The position numbers and the translations under genes are program-made. The notes beneath the pieces are model-generated. The model saw nothing but the letters and a program-made list of their open reading frames with translations. It ran no database searches and was not told the DNA's origin. 19,776 nt of DNA, from assembly GCA_012518155.1 (NCBI GenBank), contig JAAYTC010000113.1:1-19776 (forward strand). The letters run 5' to 3'. The stretch is from Bacteroidales bacterium. GTDB taxonomy: Bacteria > Bacteroidota > Bacteroidia > Bacteroidales > Dysgonomonadaceae. The stretch's first letter is position 1; each line of letters begins with the position of its first letter. Positions 14,205 through 19,776 of the stretch are shown here, one piece after another.

Positions 14205-15146
14205 TTGAAACTCATTGATTTAGCTGTAGAGAAGGAAATAGCAGACTTGGCTTTTGTAGCCACCGTTGGTTTTTTTGATGGTGTCCACGTTGGGCATCGG
14301 CATCTTATAGAACAGGTGAAAGCGGAAGCGCGCATTCGTAATTTGCCATCGGCCGTGATCACTTTCCCGGTGCATCCGCGTAAGGTGCTTCAGTCGGATT
14401 ACCAGCCCTCGCTACTCAGCGGTTTCGATGAAAAAGTAACACAGCTCGACACGACCGGCATCGACTATTGCATCAGCCTCCCCTTTACGGTAGAACTGTC
14501 GCGACTTTCCGCCCGCGATTTTATACATCATGTTTTGAAAGAAAAAATTCATGTCGACACGCTTCTGGTGGGGTACGACCATCGTTTCGGGCACAACCGA
14601 GAAGAGGGGTTCAACGAATACAAGCTCTACGGCGAAGAGGTGGGAATGAATGTTTTTTTGGCCACCGAATTTCAGTTTAGCGGCAGTCACGATGTGAGCT
14701 CATCGCGGGTGCGGCGCCTGTTAAAGGAAGGAAACATAAAAGAGGCCAATCGTTTGTTGTCCTACAGTTACACCTTATCAGGGAAAATCGTGGAGGGGTA
14801 TCAGGTAGGGCGTACTATCGGGTACCCCACCGCTAACATGCGAGTTTGGGAACGCTACAAGGTGGTTCCTGCCTTAGGCGTGTACGCCGTGTTGGTGCAC
14901 CTGCGCGAGGTGGTGTACCCGGGTATGCTTTACATCGGCACACGTCCCACCTTGCACGAGGATAGCGAGATTAGCGTGGAGGTGAATCTTTTCGACTTCG
15001 AAGGAAACCTTTACAACCAATCGATGACCGTGGAATTTGTCGACTTTATTCGTGCCGATGAAAAGTTTGGTACAAAGGAAGAGTTGGTCGGCCGGATTCA
15101 TCGCGATAAAGAAGAGGTGAAAAAACGATTAAAAAATAAAAAATAA
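14205..15146 (+). CDS. ribF: Bifunctional riboflavin kinase / FAD synthetase
   Basis: Phosphorylates riboflavin to FMN, then adenylylates FMN to FAD, in the cytoplasm. The 313 residues carry an N-terminal nucleotidyltransferase (GFFDGVHVGHRHL, 22-34; SSSRVR, 165-170) and a C-terminal flavokinase (about 185-310; GRTIGYPTANM at 202-212 with the PTAN motif, and GTRPT at 245-249). The start is a TTG at 14205: no ATG lies between the in-frame stop at 14184 and the first conserved motif, and the start gives the expected leader of about 20 residues. No Shine-Dalgarno sequence is visible, so translation may be modest. The stop overlaps the ATG of the aldo/keto reductase by one base (TAATG), suggesting a two-gene operon. 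Confidence 0.94.
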   Translation: MKLIDLAVEKEIADLAFVATVGFFDGVHVGHRHLIEQVKAEARIRNLPSAVITFPVHPRKVLQSDYQPSLLSGFDEKVTQLDTTGIDYCISLPFTVELSRLSARDFIHHVLKEKIHVDTLLVGYDHRFGHNREEGFNEYKLYGEEVGMNVFLATEFQFSGSHDVSSSRVRRLLKEGNIKEANRLLSYSYTLSGKIVEGYQVGRTIGYPTANMRVWERYKVVPALGVYAVLVHLREVVYPGMLYIGTRPTLHEDSEISVEVNLFDFEGNLYNQSMTVEFVDFIRADEKFGTKEELVGRIHRDKEEVKKRLKNKK

Positions 15147-15970
15147 TGGAGACCATACTCTTAAATAACGGTGTAGAGATGCCTTCACTTGGCTTGGGTA
15201 CGTATAAAATAGGCCGGACCGATGAAGAGGTGTATCATGCGGTTCGATCGGCATTAGATATTGGTTACCGCCATATAGATACCGCAACACTGTATCAAAA
15301 CGAACATTCCGTGGGCAAAGCAATCCGCGATAGTGGCATCACGCGTGATGAGCTGTTCGTGACCACGAAATTGTGGGGGAGTGATGTTCTTGCTCATAAC
15401 GTGAAGGGAGCTTTTGAAACCAGTTTGCGAAACTTGGGCTTCGACTACCTGGATCTGTATCTCGTGCATTGGCCCGTGAAGGGGAGATTGCAAGAGGTCT
15501 GGAAAGAGCTCGAGTCGCTCTACTATTCCGAGAAGGCCCGTGCCATCGGGTTGAGCAATCACCTCATACATCACATGGAAGAGGCATTGCAAAATGCCAC
15601 GGTCGCTCCCGTGGTAAATCAAGTGGAGCAGCACCCCTACTTAAATCAGGAAGAGCTGAGGGAATACTGTGAAGAGGAAGGGGTCACCGTGCAATCTTGG
15701 AGCCCGCTGGGGAGTAATAAAATCCCCCTGTTAAAAGAGCCGGTTCTCGCGGAGATTGGCAGCAACTATTCTAAATCGCCCGCGCAGGTGGTGTTGCGAT
15801 GGCACTTGGATATCGGAGCCGTACCTCTCCCCAAGTCATCCCATCCTGAGCGGCAGAGAGAGAATTTTGAGGTGTTTGATTTTCGGCTGACGGCCGAAGA
15901 GATCGGCCGAATTGGCGCGTTAAACAGGGATCATCGTACCGGCATGCACCCTGATAACATGGAGTTTTAA
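15146..15970 (+). CDS. Aldo/keto reductase
   Basis: NAD(P)H-dependent oxidoreductase of the AKR superfamily, closest in style to the 2,5-diketo-D-gluconate reductase/AKR5 group; the true substrate is not evident. The 274 residues form one TIM barrel. The catalytic tetrad is complete: D45, Y50, K75 (TTKLW) and H108 (VHWP). The barrel motifs GYRHIDTA (40-47) and IGLSNH and the C-terminal cofactor loop (PLPKSSHPERQRENF) are present, the last suggesting NADPH preference. The ATG shares one base with the ribF stop. The stop TAA is embedded in TTAA at 15967-15970, which also gives the stop of mltG on the other strand, so the two genes overlap by four bases tail to tail. Confidence 0.93.
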   Translation: METILLNNGVEMPSLGLGTYKIGRTDEEVYHAVRSALDIGYRHIDTATLYQNEHSVGKAIRDSGITRDELFVTTKLWGSDVLAHNVKGAFETSLRNLGFDYLDLYLVHWPVKGRLQEVWKELESLYYSEKARAIGLSNHLIHHMEEALQNATVAPVVNQVEQHPYLNQEELREYCEEEGVTVQSWSPLGSNKIPLLKEPVLAEIGSNYSKSPAQVVLRWHLDIGAVPLPKSSHPERQRENFEVFDFRLTAEEIGRIGALNRDHRTGMHPDNMEF

Positions 15971-17031
15971 TAGATCCCCCGTTCATTGAGCGCTCGTTGG
16001 TAAGCCGCCGCGTTGCGTGCATGCTCCGCGTGGGTCACCGCGAAATTGTGGCGCCCGGAGAGGTCTTCTTTCGCGCACATGAATAGATAATCGTGTTGTT
16101 GAGGAGCTAAAACACCCTCGATAGCTTGTATGGAGGGAACACGAATGGGGCCGGGAGGAAGGCCGCTGTTCTTGTAGGTGTTGTAAGGCGACTCAACCTC
16201 AAGGTGACGGTAAAGAATCCGGCGCAGTGCGAAATCGCCCACGGCAAACTTTACAGTTGGATCGGCCTCGAGCCGCATGCCCCTCTTCAGTCGGTTAAGG
16301 TAAAGCCCCGCCACGACGGGATACTCATCGGCGTAGGTGGCTTCCTCCTCCACGATGGAGGCCAGTATCGAAACCTCAACCGGGGTTAACCCTATCCGGC
16401 GCGATTTCTCTTCGCGCGACTCGTTCCAGAACGCGTTGTATTCTCTTTTCATTCGGTTGAGTAGGTCATCTATGCTCGTGTTCCAGTACACTTCATACGT
16501 GTTGGGTATAAACATCACGGGGAATGTTTCCGGGTGAAACCCGAAAGCCGCGGCTCTCTCGTTGTCATGCAAGTGGGTATCCAACGTTACACTATCCATC
16601 ATCAGTTGTCGAGAGATTCTGCCTGCCAAGTCTTCCAACGTGCGGACGTTGTTGAAGGTAAGGTTCACGGGTGCCTGCTGTCCCGAACGTAAACGGCGAA
16701 TAACATCCGGCATTGTCATTCCGGGTTCGATCGCGTACCTTCCGCTTTTCACCTGTCGCGGGTAGTTCATCCGATCGGCCAATATCCGAAAAATCTCCTC
16801 GGAAGGAGGGGGTGCCTGCTCGCTGATTTGCTTCATCACTTGCTCGTATCCCTTGTCCGGTTGGATGTAAATATAGGCCGTCTCCTCGAGCGAAAAAGGT
16901 TTGAACACTTGGTTGTAAATATATAAGGCACCTGCTAGCCCGATAAGGAGAACGGAGGCCACGACCGAGAGTAAAACCTTGGTTCGTTTCCGTTTTTTAT
17001 TTTCTGGGTGTTTTTTTTCTATCTGTTCCAT
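15967..17031 (-). CDS. mltG: Endolytic murein transglycosylase MltG
   Basis: Inner-membrane enzyme that cuts nascent glycan strands and so releases them from synthesis at a set length. From the ATG at 17031 it has 354 residues: a basic N-terminus, one membrane helix (about 19-38), a LysM-like segment, and the YceG catalytic domain. The catalytic Glu is probably E228 in ASIVEEE. Other family marks are IPNTYEVYW (about 175-183), LYLNRL, LEADPTVKFA and PYNTYKNSGLPPGPI (282-296). A longer frame to 17217 adds 62 residues with no family feature and overlaps the tRNA-Ser promoter, so I reject it. A TAAATTTG box on its strand lies 33 bases before the chosen ATG. Confidence 0.94.
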   Translation of the reverse strand: MEQIEKKHPENKKRKRTKVLLSVVASVLLIGLAGALYIYNQVFKPFSLEETAYIYIQPDKGYEQVMKQISEQAPPPSEEIFRILADRMNYPRQVKSGRYAIEPGMTMPDVIRRLRSGQQAPVNLTFNNVRTLEDLAGRISRQLMMDSVTLDTHLHDNERAAAFGFHPETFPVMFIPNTYEVYWNTSIDDLLNRMKREYNAFWNESREEKSRRIGLTPVEVSILASIVEEEATYADEYPVVAGLYLNRLKRGMRLEADPTVKFAVGDFALRRILYRHLEVESPYNTYKNSGLPPGPIRVPSIQAIEGVLAPQQHDYLFMCAKEDLSGRHNFAVTHAEHARNAAAYQRALNERGIY

Positions 17032-17063
17032 TTTTAATTTTTTGTCGATCGTCGCAACCGGTG

Positions 17064-17071
17064 CAAATTTA
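17064..17071 (-). promoter_or_regulatory. Candidate -7 box for mltG
   Basis: The minus strand reads TAAATTTG, a TAnnTTTG match 33 bases before the mltG ATG. The nearest TTTG upstream is 25 bases away, beyond the usual 19-21. It supports the start at 17031 over the longer frame. Confidence 0.5.
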
Positions 17072-17164
17072 CAGGTAATTATTCTCTTTTTCGGTACAAA
17101 AGCAAAAAGAGGTCGATAAGGCGTGTTCAAGGGAACTATTTTCGTGTCAAAAACTGCTTTTTCT

Positions 17165-17195
17165 TTTGACAAGTTAAAAACAACTCGTATATTTG
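17165..17195 (+). promoter_or_regulatory. Promoter of tRNA-Ser
   Basis: TTTG (17165-17168), 19 bases, then TATATTTG (17188-17195): a full consensus match with the same spacing as the tRNA-Cys promoter. The tRNA begins 24 bases further on. Confidence 0.9.
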
Positions 17196-17219
17196 CATCC
17201 GATTTTAGCAAATCCATTG

Positions 17220-17306
17220 GGAAGTGTGGGTGAGTGGCTGAAACCAGCAGTTTGCTAAACTGCCGTACGGGTAACTGTACCGGGGGTTCGAATCCCCCCG
17301 CTTCCG
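17220..17306 (+). tRNA. tRNA-Ser (anticodon GCT), CCA not encoded
   Basis: Class II tRNA with a long variable arm. Acceptor GGAAGTG (17220-17226) pairs with CGCTTCC (17299-17305), with one T-G. The anticodon stem GCAGT/ACTGC holds loop TTGCTAA with GCT at 17254-17256, reading AGC and AGU codons. The long variable arm spans about 17264-17281 (GTAC/GTAC stem). The T-arm is GGGGG-TTCGAAT-CCCCC (17282-17298). The discriminator G at 17306 is right for serine. The next bases are CGA, so CCA must be added after transcription, unlike the tRNA-Cys in this window. Confidence 0.96.
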
Positions 17307-17327
17307 CGAAAAAATTTGAAAATCAGC

Positions 17328-17365
17328 CGTGTACCATATTTGTGCACGAAAACGTACACGAAAGC
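17328..17365. repeat. Short repeats between tRNA-Ser and its terminator
   Basis: Two tandem 12-base units, GTGCACGAAAAC (17342-17353) and GTACACGAAAGC (17354-17365), match at ten positions. The same stretch forms an inverted repeat, CGTGTAC (17328-17334) with GTACACG (17354-17360). It could be a trailer hairpin or a remnant of an integration site; no integrase is present in the window. Confidence 0.4.
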
Positions 17366-17394
17366 ATCCGGAAATGGGTGCTTTTTTCTTTTTT
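17361..17394 (+). terminator. Terminator of tRNA-Ser
   Basis: AAAGCATCC (17361-17369) pairs with GGGTGCTTT (17376-17384) with one T-G, loop of six, followed by a run of Ts broken by one C. Confidence 0.85.
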
Positions 17395-17438
17395 GAATAG
17401 ACTGCGTCTATGAGTATGAAGAAATATCTATCGAAAAT

Positions 17439-17452
17439 ATGTTATATAACAT
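17439..17452. promoter_or_regulatory. Perfect palindrome overlapping the small-ORF promoter
   Basis: ATGTTATATAACAT is identical to its reverse complement over 14 bases. It ends 11 bases before the TATCTTTG box at 17464, so it covers the place where the -33 element should be. This is a typical position for an operator of a dimeric repressor. Confidence 0.5.
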
Positions 17453-17463
17453 GTTTTTTGTTG

Positions 17464-17471
17464 TATCTTTG
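17464..17471 (+). promoter_or_regulatory. -7 box for the 48-residue ORF
   Basis: TATCTTTG matches TAnnTTTG and predicts a leader of about 80 bases before the ATG at 17560. That leader contains AATGGC-GAGCGA-GCCATT, a six-pair stem at about 17482-17499. No TTTG lies at the normal -33 spacing; the palindrome occupies it. Confidence 0.65.
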
Positions 17472-17559
17472 TGGTGATTTAAATGGCGAGCGAGCCATTA
17501 ACGTGGCTTCATAGCGAGTTTGCCGATGAATCATAACTTTTTAATTGAAAGGAGAAATT

Positions 17560-17706
17560 ATGACAATCAAAAGCTTAACTACCGAAGAGATTCTGTCGCA
17601 GATCAAGTATCTGGAGCAGAATATTTCGAAAGGATCTCCTAGTTATCGTACCAATCGATTAAACAGGATCCGATCCTTAAAAGCCAGCTTGCGAATGGCA
17701 AGTTGA
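17560..17706 (+). CDS. Hypothetical 48-residue basic protein
   Basis: I do not recognise this protein. The frame runs from ATG at 17560 to TGA at 17704-17706 and has an unusually clear Shine-Dalgarno sequence for this window (GGAGA, seven bases before the ATG). An in-frame stop at 17542 fixes the start. The product begins MTIKSLTTEEILSQIKYLEQ and ends in RLNRIRSLKASLRMAS. The first half looks like an amphipathic helix with Ile/Leu spacing; after a Gly-Ser-Pro break the second half is Arg/Lys/Ser-rich. There is no Cys, no Trp, no signal peptide and no membrane segment. It forms a unit of its own, with a promoter box at 17464 and a terminator at 17803-17829. The basic tail would suit RNA or DNA binding, which is only an inference. 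Confidence 0.65.
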   Translation: MTIKSLTTEEILSQIKYLEQNISKGSPSYRTNRLNRIRSLKASLRMAS

Positions 17707-17726
17707 TTAAAAGTTGTAATAGCTGA

Positions 17727-17746
17727 GTAATCCTTCATTGGATTAC
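17727..17746 (+). other. Stem-loop in the 3' region of the small ORF
   Basis: GTAATCC (17727-17733) and GGATTAC (17740-17746) form a perfect seven-pair stem with loop TTCATT. Outer AGCT (17721-17724) and AGCT (17750-17753) can add a second helix across small internal loops. There is no T-run, so it is not a terminator. Confidence 0.5.
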
Positions 17747-17787
17747 GAAAGCTTTGCCGCGAAATTTATTAGTATCACTCAATATAG

Positions 17788-17799
17788 GAGCAATTGCTC
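17788..17799. other. 12-base palindrome before the terminator
   Basis: GAGCAATTGCTC is a perfect 12-base palindrome four bases upstream of the terminator stem and 34 bases before the aminotransferase -7 box. It could be an operator for that promoter or an RNA self-pairing element. Confidence 0.35.
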
Positions 17800-17802
17800 A
17801 CG

Positions 17803-17829
17803 AGGCTGCCAAAAAAGGCGGCTTTTTTT
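17803..17829 (+). terminator. Terminator of the small transcription unit
   Basis: AGGCTGCC and GGCGGCTT pair across an AAAAAA loop (core GCTGCC/GGCGGC with one T-G), followed by TTTTTTT. The aminotransferase -7 box begins four bases later. Confidence 0.85.
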
Positions 17830-17832
17830 GTT

Positions 17833-17840
17833 TATCTTTG
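17833..17840 (+). promoter_or_regulatory. -7 box for the aminotransferase
   Basis: TATCTTTG, 33 bases before the ATG at 17873. The -33 position falls inside the preceding terminator stem and has no TTTG. Confidence 0.65.
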
Positions 17841-17872
17841 TATCGTTTATCTAACAAAACGATTGATTTTTT

Positions 17873-19066
17873 ATGAAATTACTATCAGCCCGATTAGCCG
17901 CACTGTCTCCTTCCGAGACGTTCGCGATGGCACAAAAGAGTAACGAGCTCAAGGCACAAGGTGTCGACGTGATTAATATGAGCGTGGGCGAGCCCGATTT
18001 TAACACGCCCGCCCATATCAAGCAAGCGGCCAAACAGGCCATTGACGATAATTTTTCGTTCTACTCACCCGTGGCGGGCTTTCCCGACCTGAAAAAGGCC
18101 GTTAGCGAGAAATTACAGCGTGAGAACAAGTTGGAATATTCTCCCGCTCAAATCGTTGTATCGAGTGGGGCCAAGCAGTCGCTCTGCAACGTGATTCTAT
18201 CCATCGTGGACAAGGGCGACGAGGTGATCATCCCGGCTCCTTACTGGGTAAGTTACCCCGAGATGGTGAAGCTGGCAGAGGGAACGCCGGTGTTTATCTA
18301 CGCGGGCATCGCGCGGGATTTCAAGATCACCCCCCGTCAACTCGAGGAGGCGATCACGCCCAAGACCAAGGTGCTCATCCTTTGCTCGCCCTCCAATCCC
18401 ACGGGCAGTGTTTATACCAAGGAGGAGCTTGAAGCGTTGGCCGGCGTGCTTGAGAAGCATCCCCAAGTGCACGTTGTTGCCGATGAGATTTACGAACATA
18501 TCAACTACATCGGGCAACACGAATCCATCGCTCAATTTACCGCGATTCATGACCGGGTGGTCATCGTTAACGGTGTTTCGAAAGGATACGCGATGACCGG
18601 GTGGCGCATTGGGTGGATTGCAGCCCCGCAATGGATTGCATCGGCTTGCAGTATGCTCCAGGGGCAATATACATCGGGGCCCTCCTCCATTTCCCAAAAA
18701 GCAGCACTCGCGGCGTACATGGGCGATCAATCGTGCGTGGCAGAGATGAAGGTCGCGTTTGAAAGGCGGAGGGATCTTATCGCGAAATTGTTGGGTGAGA
18801 TACCGGGATTGAATGTAAATATACCCATGGGGGCTTTTTACATCTTCCCGGAATGTAAATACTACTTGGGCAAATCGCGCGGCGACAGAGCCATCAATAC
18901 AGCCACCGATTTAGCGATGTATATCTTGGAGGAGGCGCATGTGGCTTGTGTAGGAGGCGATGCTTTTGGTGCCCCGGGTTGTATACGGCTTTCTTACGCG
19001 ACTTCCGACGAGAATATCACGAAAGCCATCGAGCGGGTGAAAATCGCGTTGGAGAAACTCTCTTAA
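17873..19066 (+). CDS. Pyridoxal-phosphate aminotransferase, aspartate aminotransferase type
   Basis: Class I/II fold-type I enzyme, probably moving the amino group between aspartate and 2-oxoglutarate (AspB/AspC-like, bacterial Igamma style). Aromatic or alanine specificity cannot be excluded. The 397 residues have the normal length. The cofactor and substrate residues are in place: N175 in SPSNPTG, D204 and Y207 in ADEIYEH, the Schiff-base lysine K237 in NGVSKGYAMTGWRIGW, R245, and the substrate-carboxylate Arg in the late GCIRLSYA motif. The ATG is the first in the frame after a -7 box. The stop TAA lies in TTAA (19063-19066), shared with the stop of the convergent phosphatase-family gene. 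The C-terminal Cys-rich spot (VACVGGDAFG) is usual for this group. Confidence 0.93.
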   Translation: MKLLSARLAALSPSETFAMAQKSNELKAQGVDVINMSVGEPDFNTPAHIKQAAKQAIDDNFSFYSPVAGFPDLKKAVSEKLQRENKLEYSPAQIVVSSGAKQSLCNVILSIVDKGDEVIIPAPYWVSYPEMVKLAEGTPVFIYAGIARDFKITPRQLEEAITPKTKVLILCSPSNPTGSVYTKEELEALAGVLEKHPQVHVVADEIYEHINYIGQHESIAQFTAIHDRVVIVNGVSKGYAMTGWRIGWIAAPQWIASACSMLQGQYTSGPSSISQKAALAAYMGDQSCVAEMKVAFERRRDLIAKLLGEIPGLNVNIPMGAFYIFPECKYYLGKSRGDRAINTATDLAMYILEEAHVACVGGDAFGAPGCIRLSYATSDENITKAIERVKIALEKLS

Positions 19067-19776
19067 AAGGAAGCGTCGATCACCACCGGGAAGTGATCGG
19101 AAGGGAAACGGCCGTATTGCATGTCGTTAAGCACCCCGTATCGCTCCACCGTGATGCCGGGTGTTACCCAGACGTAATCAATCCTGTTTCGCATGGAAGC
19201 ATCCGTCCTGAAGGAGTTAAACGTGCCGATGGTACCATAGGGAGGTTGTAGGGTGATCAAGTAGGAGTCGTTGAGCCGGCCGGAGTTGTAAATCAACTGG
19301 ATCGGCTCATCTTCGGGGAGCGCGTTGAAATCGCCCGTGACAAACACGGGGTAGCCCTTGGCTATCTTATCAATTCTGCCGAGAAGGATAATGGACGAAT
19401 TTTGGCGCGCTACACGCCCTTGATGGTCGTAGTGCACGTTGAACACGAAAAACTCCTTATCCGTTTCGTTGTCCCTGAATTTTGCCCATGAACAGATGCG
19501 ATTGCAGCAGGTGGCGTCCCACCCCTTACTCGGCTCCTCGGGGGTTTGGGAGAACCAAAAATCACCGTGGTCGAGCAGCTTGAATTGCTCTTTTTTGAAA
19601 ATAATGGCCGAGTGTTCGCCCGCGTCATCCCCGTCGTCCCTTCCGGCACCCGTGTACTCGTAGTCCTCCAACTCGAGAATATCGTCGAGCTGGTGCTTAA
19701 ACCCTTCTTGGGTGCCAATAATGTCCAGGTCGTGAAACCGGATCAACCCTTTAACCATCTCTTTTCGATGGGGCCA
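19063..19776 (-). CDS. Endonuclease/exonuclease/phosphatase family protein, 5'-truncated
   Basis: Mg2+-dependent phosphoester hydrolase of the EEP (DNase I/exonuclease III-like) fold; substrate not known. The frame stays open to the right edge. An ATG at 19758 is preceded in frame by WPHRKE, which matches the usual family lead-in W..RK, so this ATG is internal and the true start lies outside. Visible active-site parts, counted from that Met: Glu in GTQEG (about 18), NVHYDH, GDFNALPED, and the closing SDHFPV with the catalytic Asp-His. A short Cys pair (DATCCNRICSW) sits mid-protein. Relatives in Bacteroidota are often exported, but the N-terminus cannot be seen here. The last four bases overlap the convergent aminotransferase gene. 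Confidence 0.9.
   Translation of the reverse strand, partial: WPHRKEMVKGLIRFHDLDIIGTQEGFKHQLDDILELEDYEYTGAGRDDGDDAGEHSAIIFKKEQFKLLDHGDFWFSQTPEEPSKGWDATCCNRICSWAKFRDNETDKEFFVFNVHYDHQGRVARQNSSIILLGRIDKIAKGYPVFVTGDFNALPEDEPIQLIYNSGRLNDSYLITLQPPYGTIGTFNSFRTDASMRNRIDYVWVTPGITVERYGVLNDMQYGRFPSDHFPVVIDASF

Noticed and set aside
17032..17217. N-terminal extension of MltG
   Set aside because: It overlaps the tRNA-Ser promoter and the mltG -7 box, and lacks family similarity.
17220..17870. Integrated element at tRNA-Ser
   Set aside because: No integrase, no second copy of the tRNA 3' end in the window, and the neighbouring aminotransferase is housekeeping.
1..19776. CRISPR array, insertion sequences, toxin-antitoxin or phage-defence system
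   Set aside because: No spaced direct repeats, transposase, nuclease-helicase pairs or small paired ORFs were seen on either strand.

Overview
The window reads as an ordinary chromosomal stretch of a member of the Bacteroidota, most likely Bacteroidales. The evidence is the promoter grammar: TTTG-N19-TAnnTTTG stands in front of both tRNA genes, and TATCTTTG-type -7 boxes stand before several genes. Most starts lack a Shine-Dalgarno sequence. The gene content also fits: an acidic-tailed Obg, a short-LID adenylate kinase, a DUF1080 lipoprotein and a secreted-type superoxide dismutase. A Dysgonomonadaceae-like genus is my guess, not shown. I see no insertion sequence, integrase, CRISPR array, toxin-antitoxin pair or secondary-metabolite cluster.

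Layout. 1-1721: the end of a metallophosphoesterase followed by rnhB (RNase HII). 1789-5537: tex (leftward) and radA (rightward) diverge from a 254-base region that holds a tandem repeat carrying two -7 boxes. 5673-5852: a complete tRNA-Cys unit with promoter, tRNA and terminator. 5915-6232: a small leftward coiled-coil protein. 6403-8942: a tight rightward operon of adk, obg and pgeF. 9041-9730: a leftward lipoprotein-type Fe/Mn superoxide dismutase. 9917-12465: a leftward rsfS-ftsH unit ending in a good terminator. 12754-14022: a leftward lipoprotein with two DUF1080 domains, with its own terminator. 14205-15970: rightward ribF and an aldo/keto reductase. 15967-17031: leftward mltG, meeting the reductase tail to tail. 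17165-17394: a tRNA-Ser(GCU) unit. 17439-17829: a stand-alone small transcription unit encoding a 48-residue protein that I do not recognise. 17873-19066: a class I aminotransferase. 19063 to the right edge: an endonuclease/exonuclease/phosphatase-family protein whose start lies outside the window.

Functions. Most genes are core housekeeping: nucleic-acid maintenance (rnhB, tex, radA), nucleotide and cofactor supply (adk, ribF), ribosome assembly and silencing (obg, rsfS), membrane proteolysis (ftsH) and cell-wall synthesis or editing (mltG, pgeF). The exported proteins are the superoxide dismutase and the DUF1080 protein.

The least explained part is 17400-17830. It has a small open reading frame with a strong Shine-Dalgarno sequence, a promoter overlapped by a perfect 14-base palindrome, and a 3' region with several hairpins. 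I found no convincing new multi-gene system; the rest of Part 2 consists of smaller regulatory and structural oddities.
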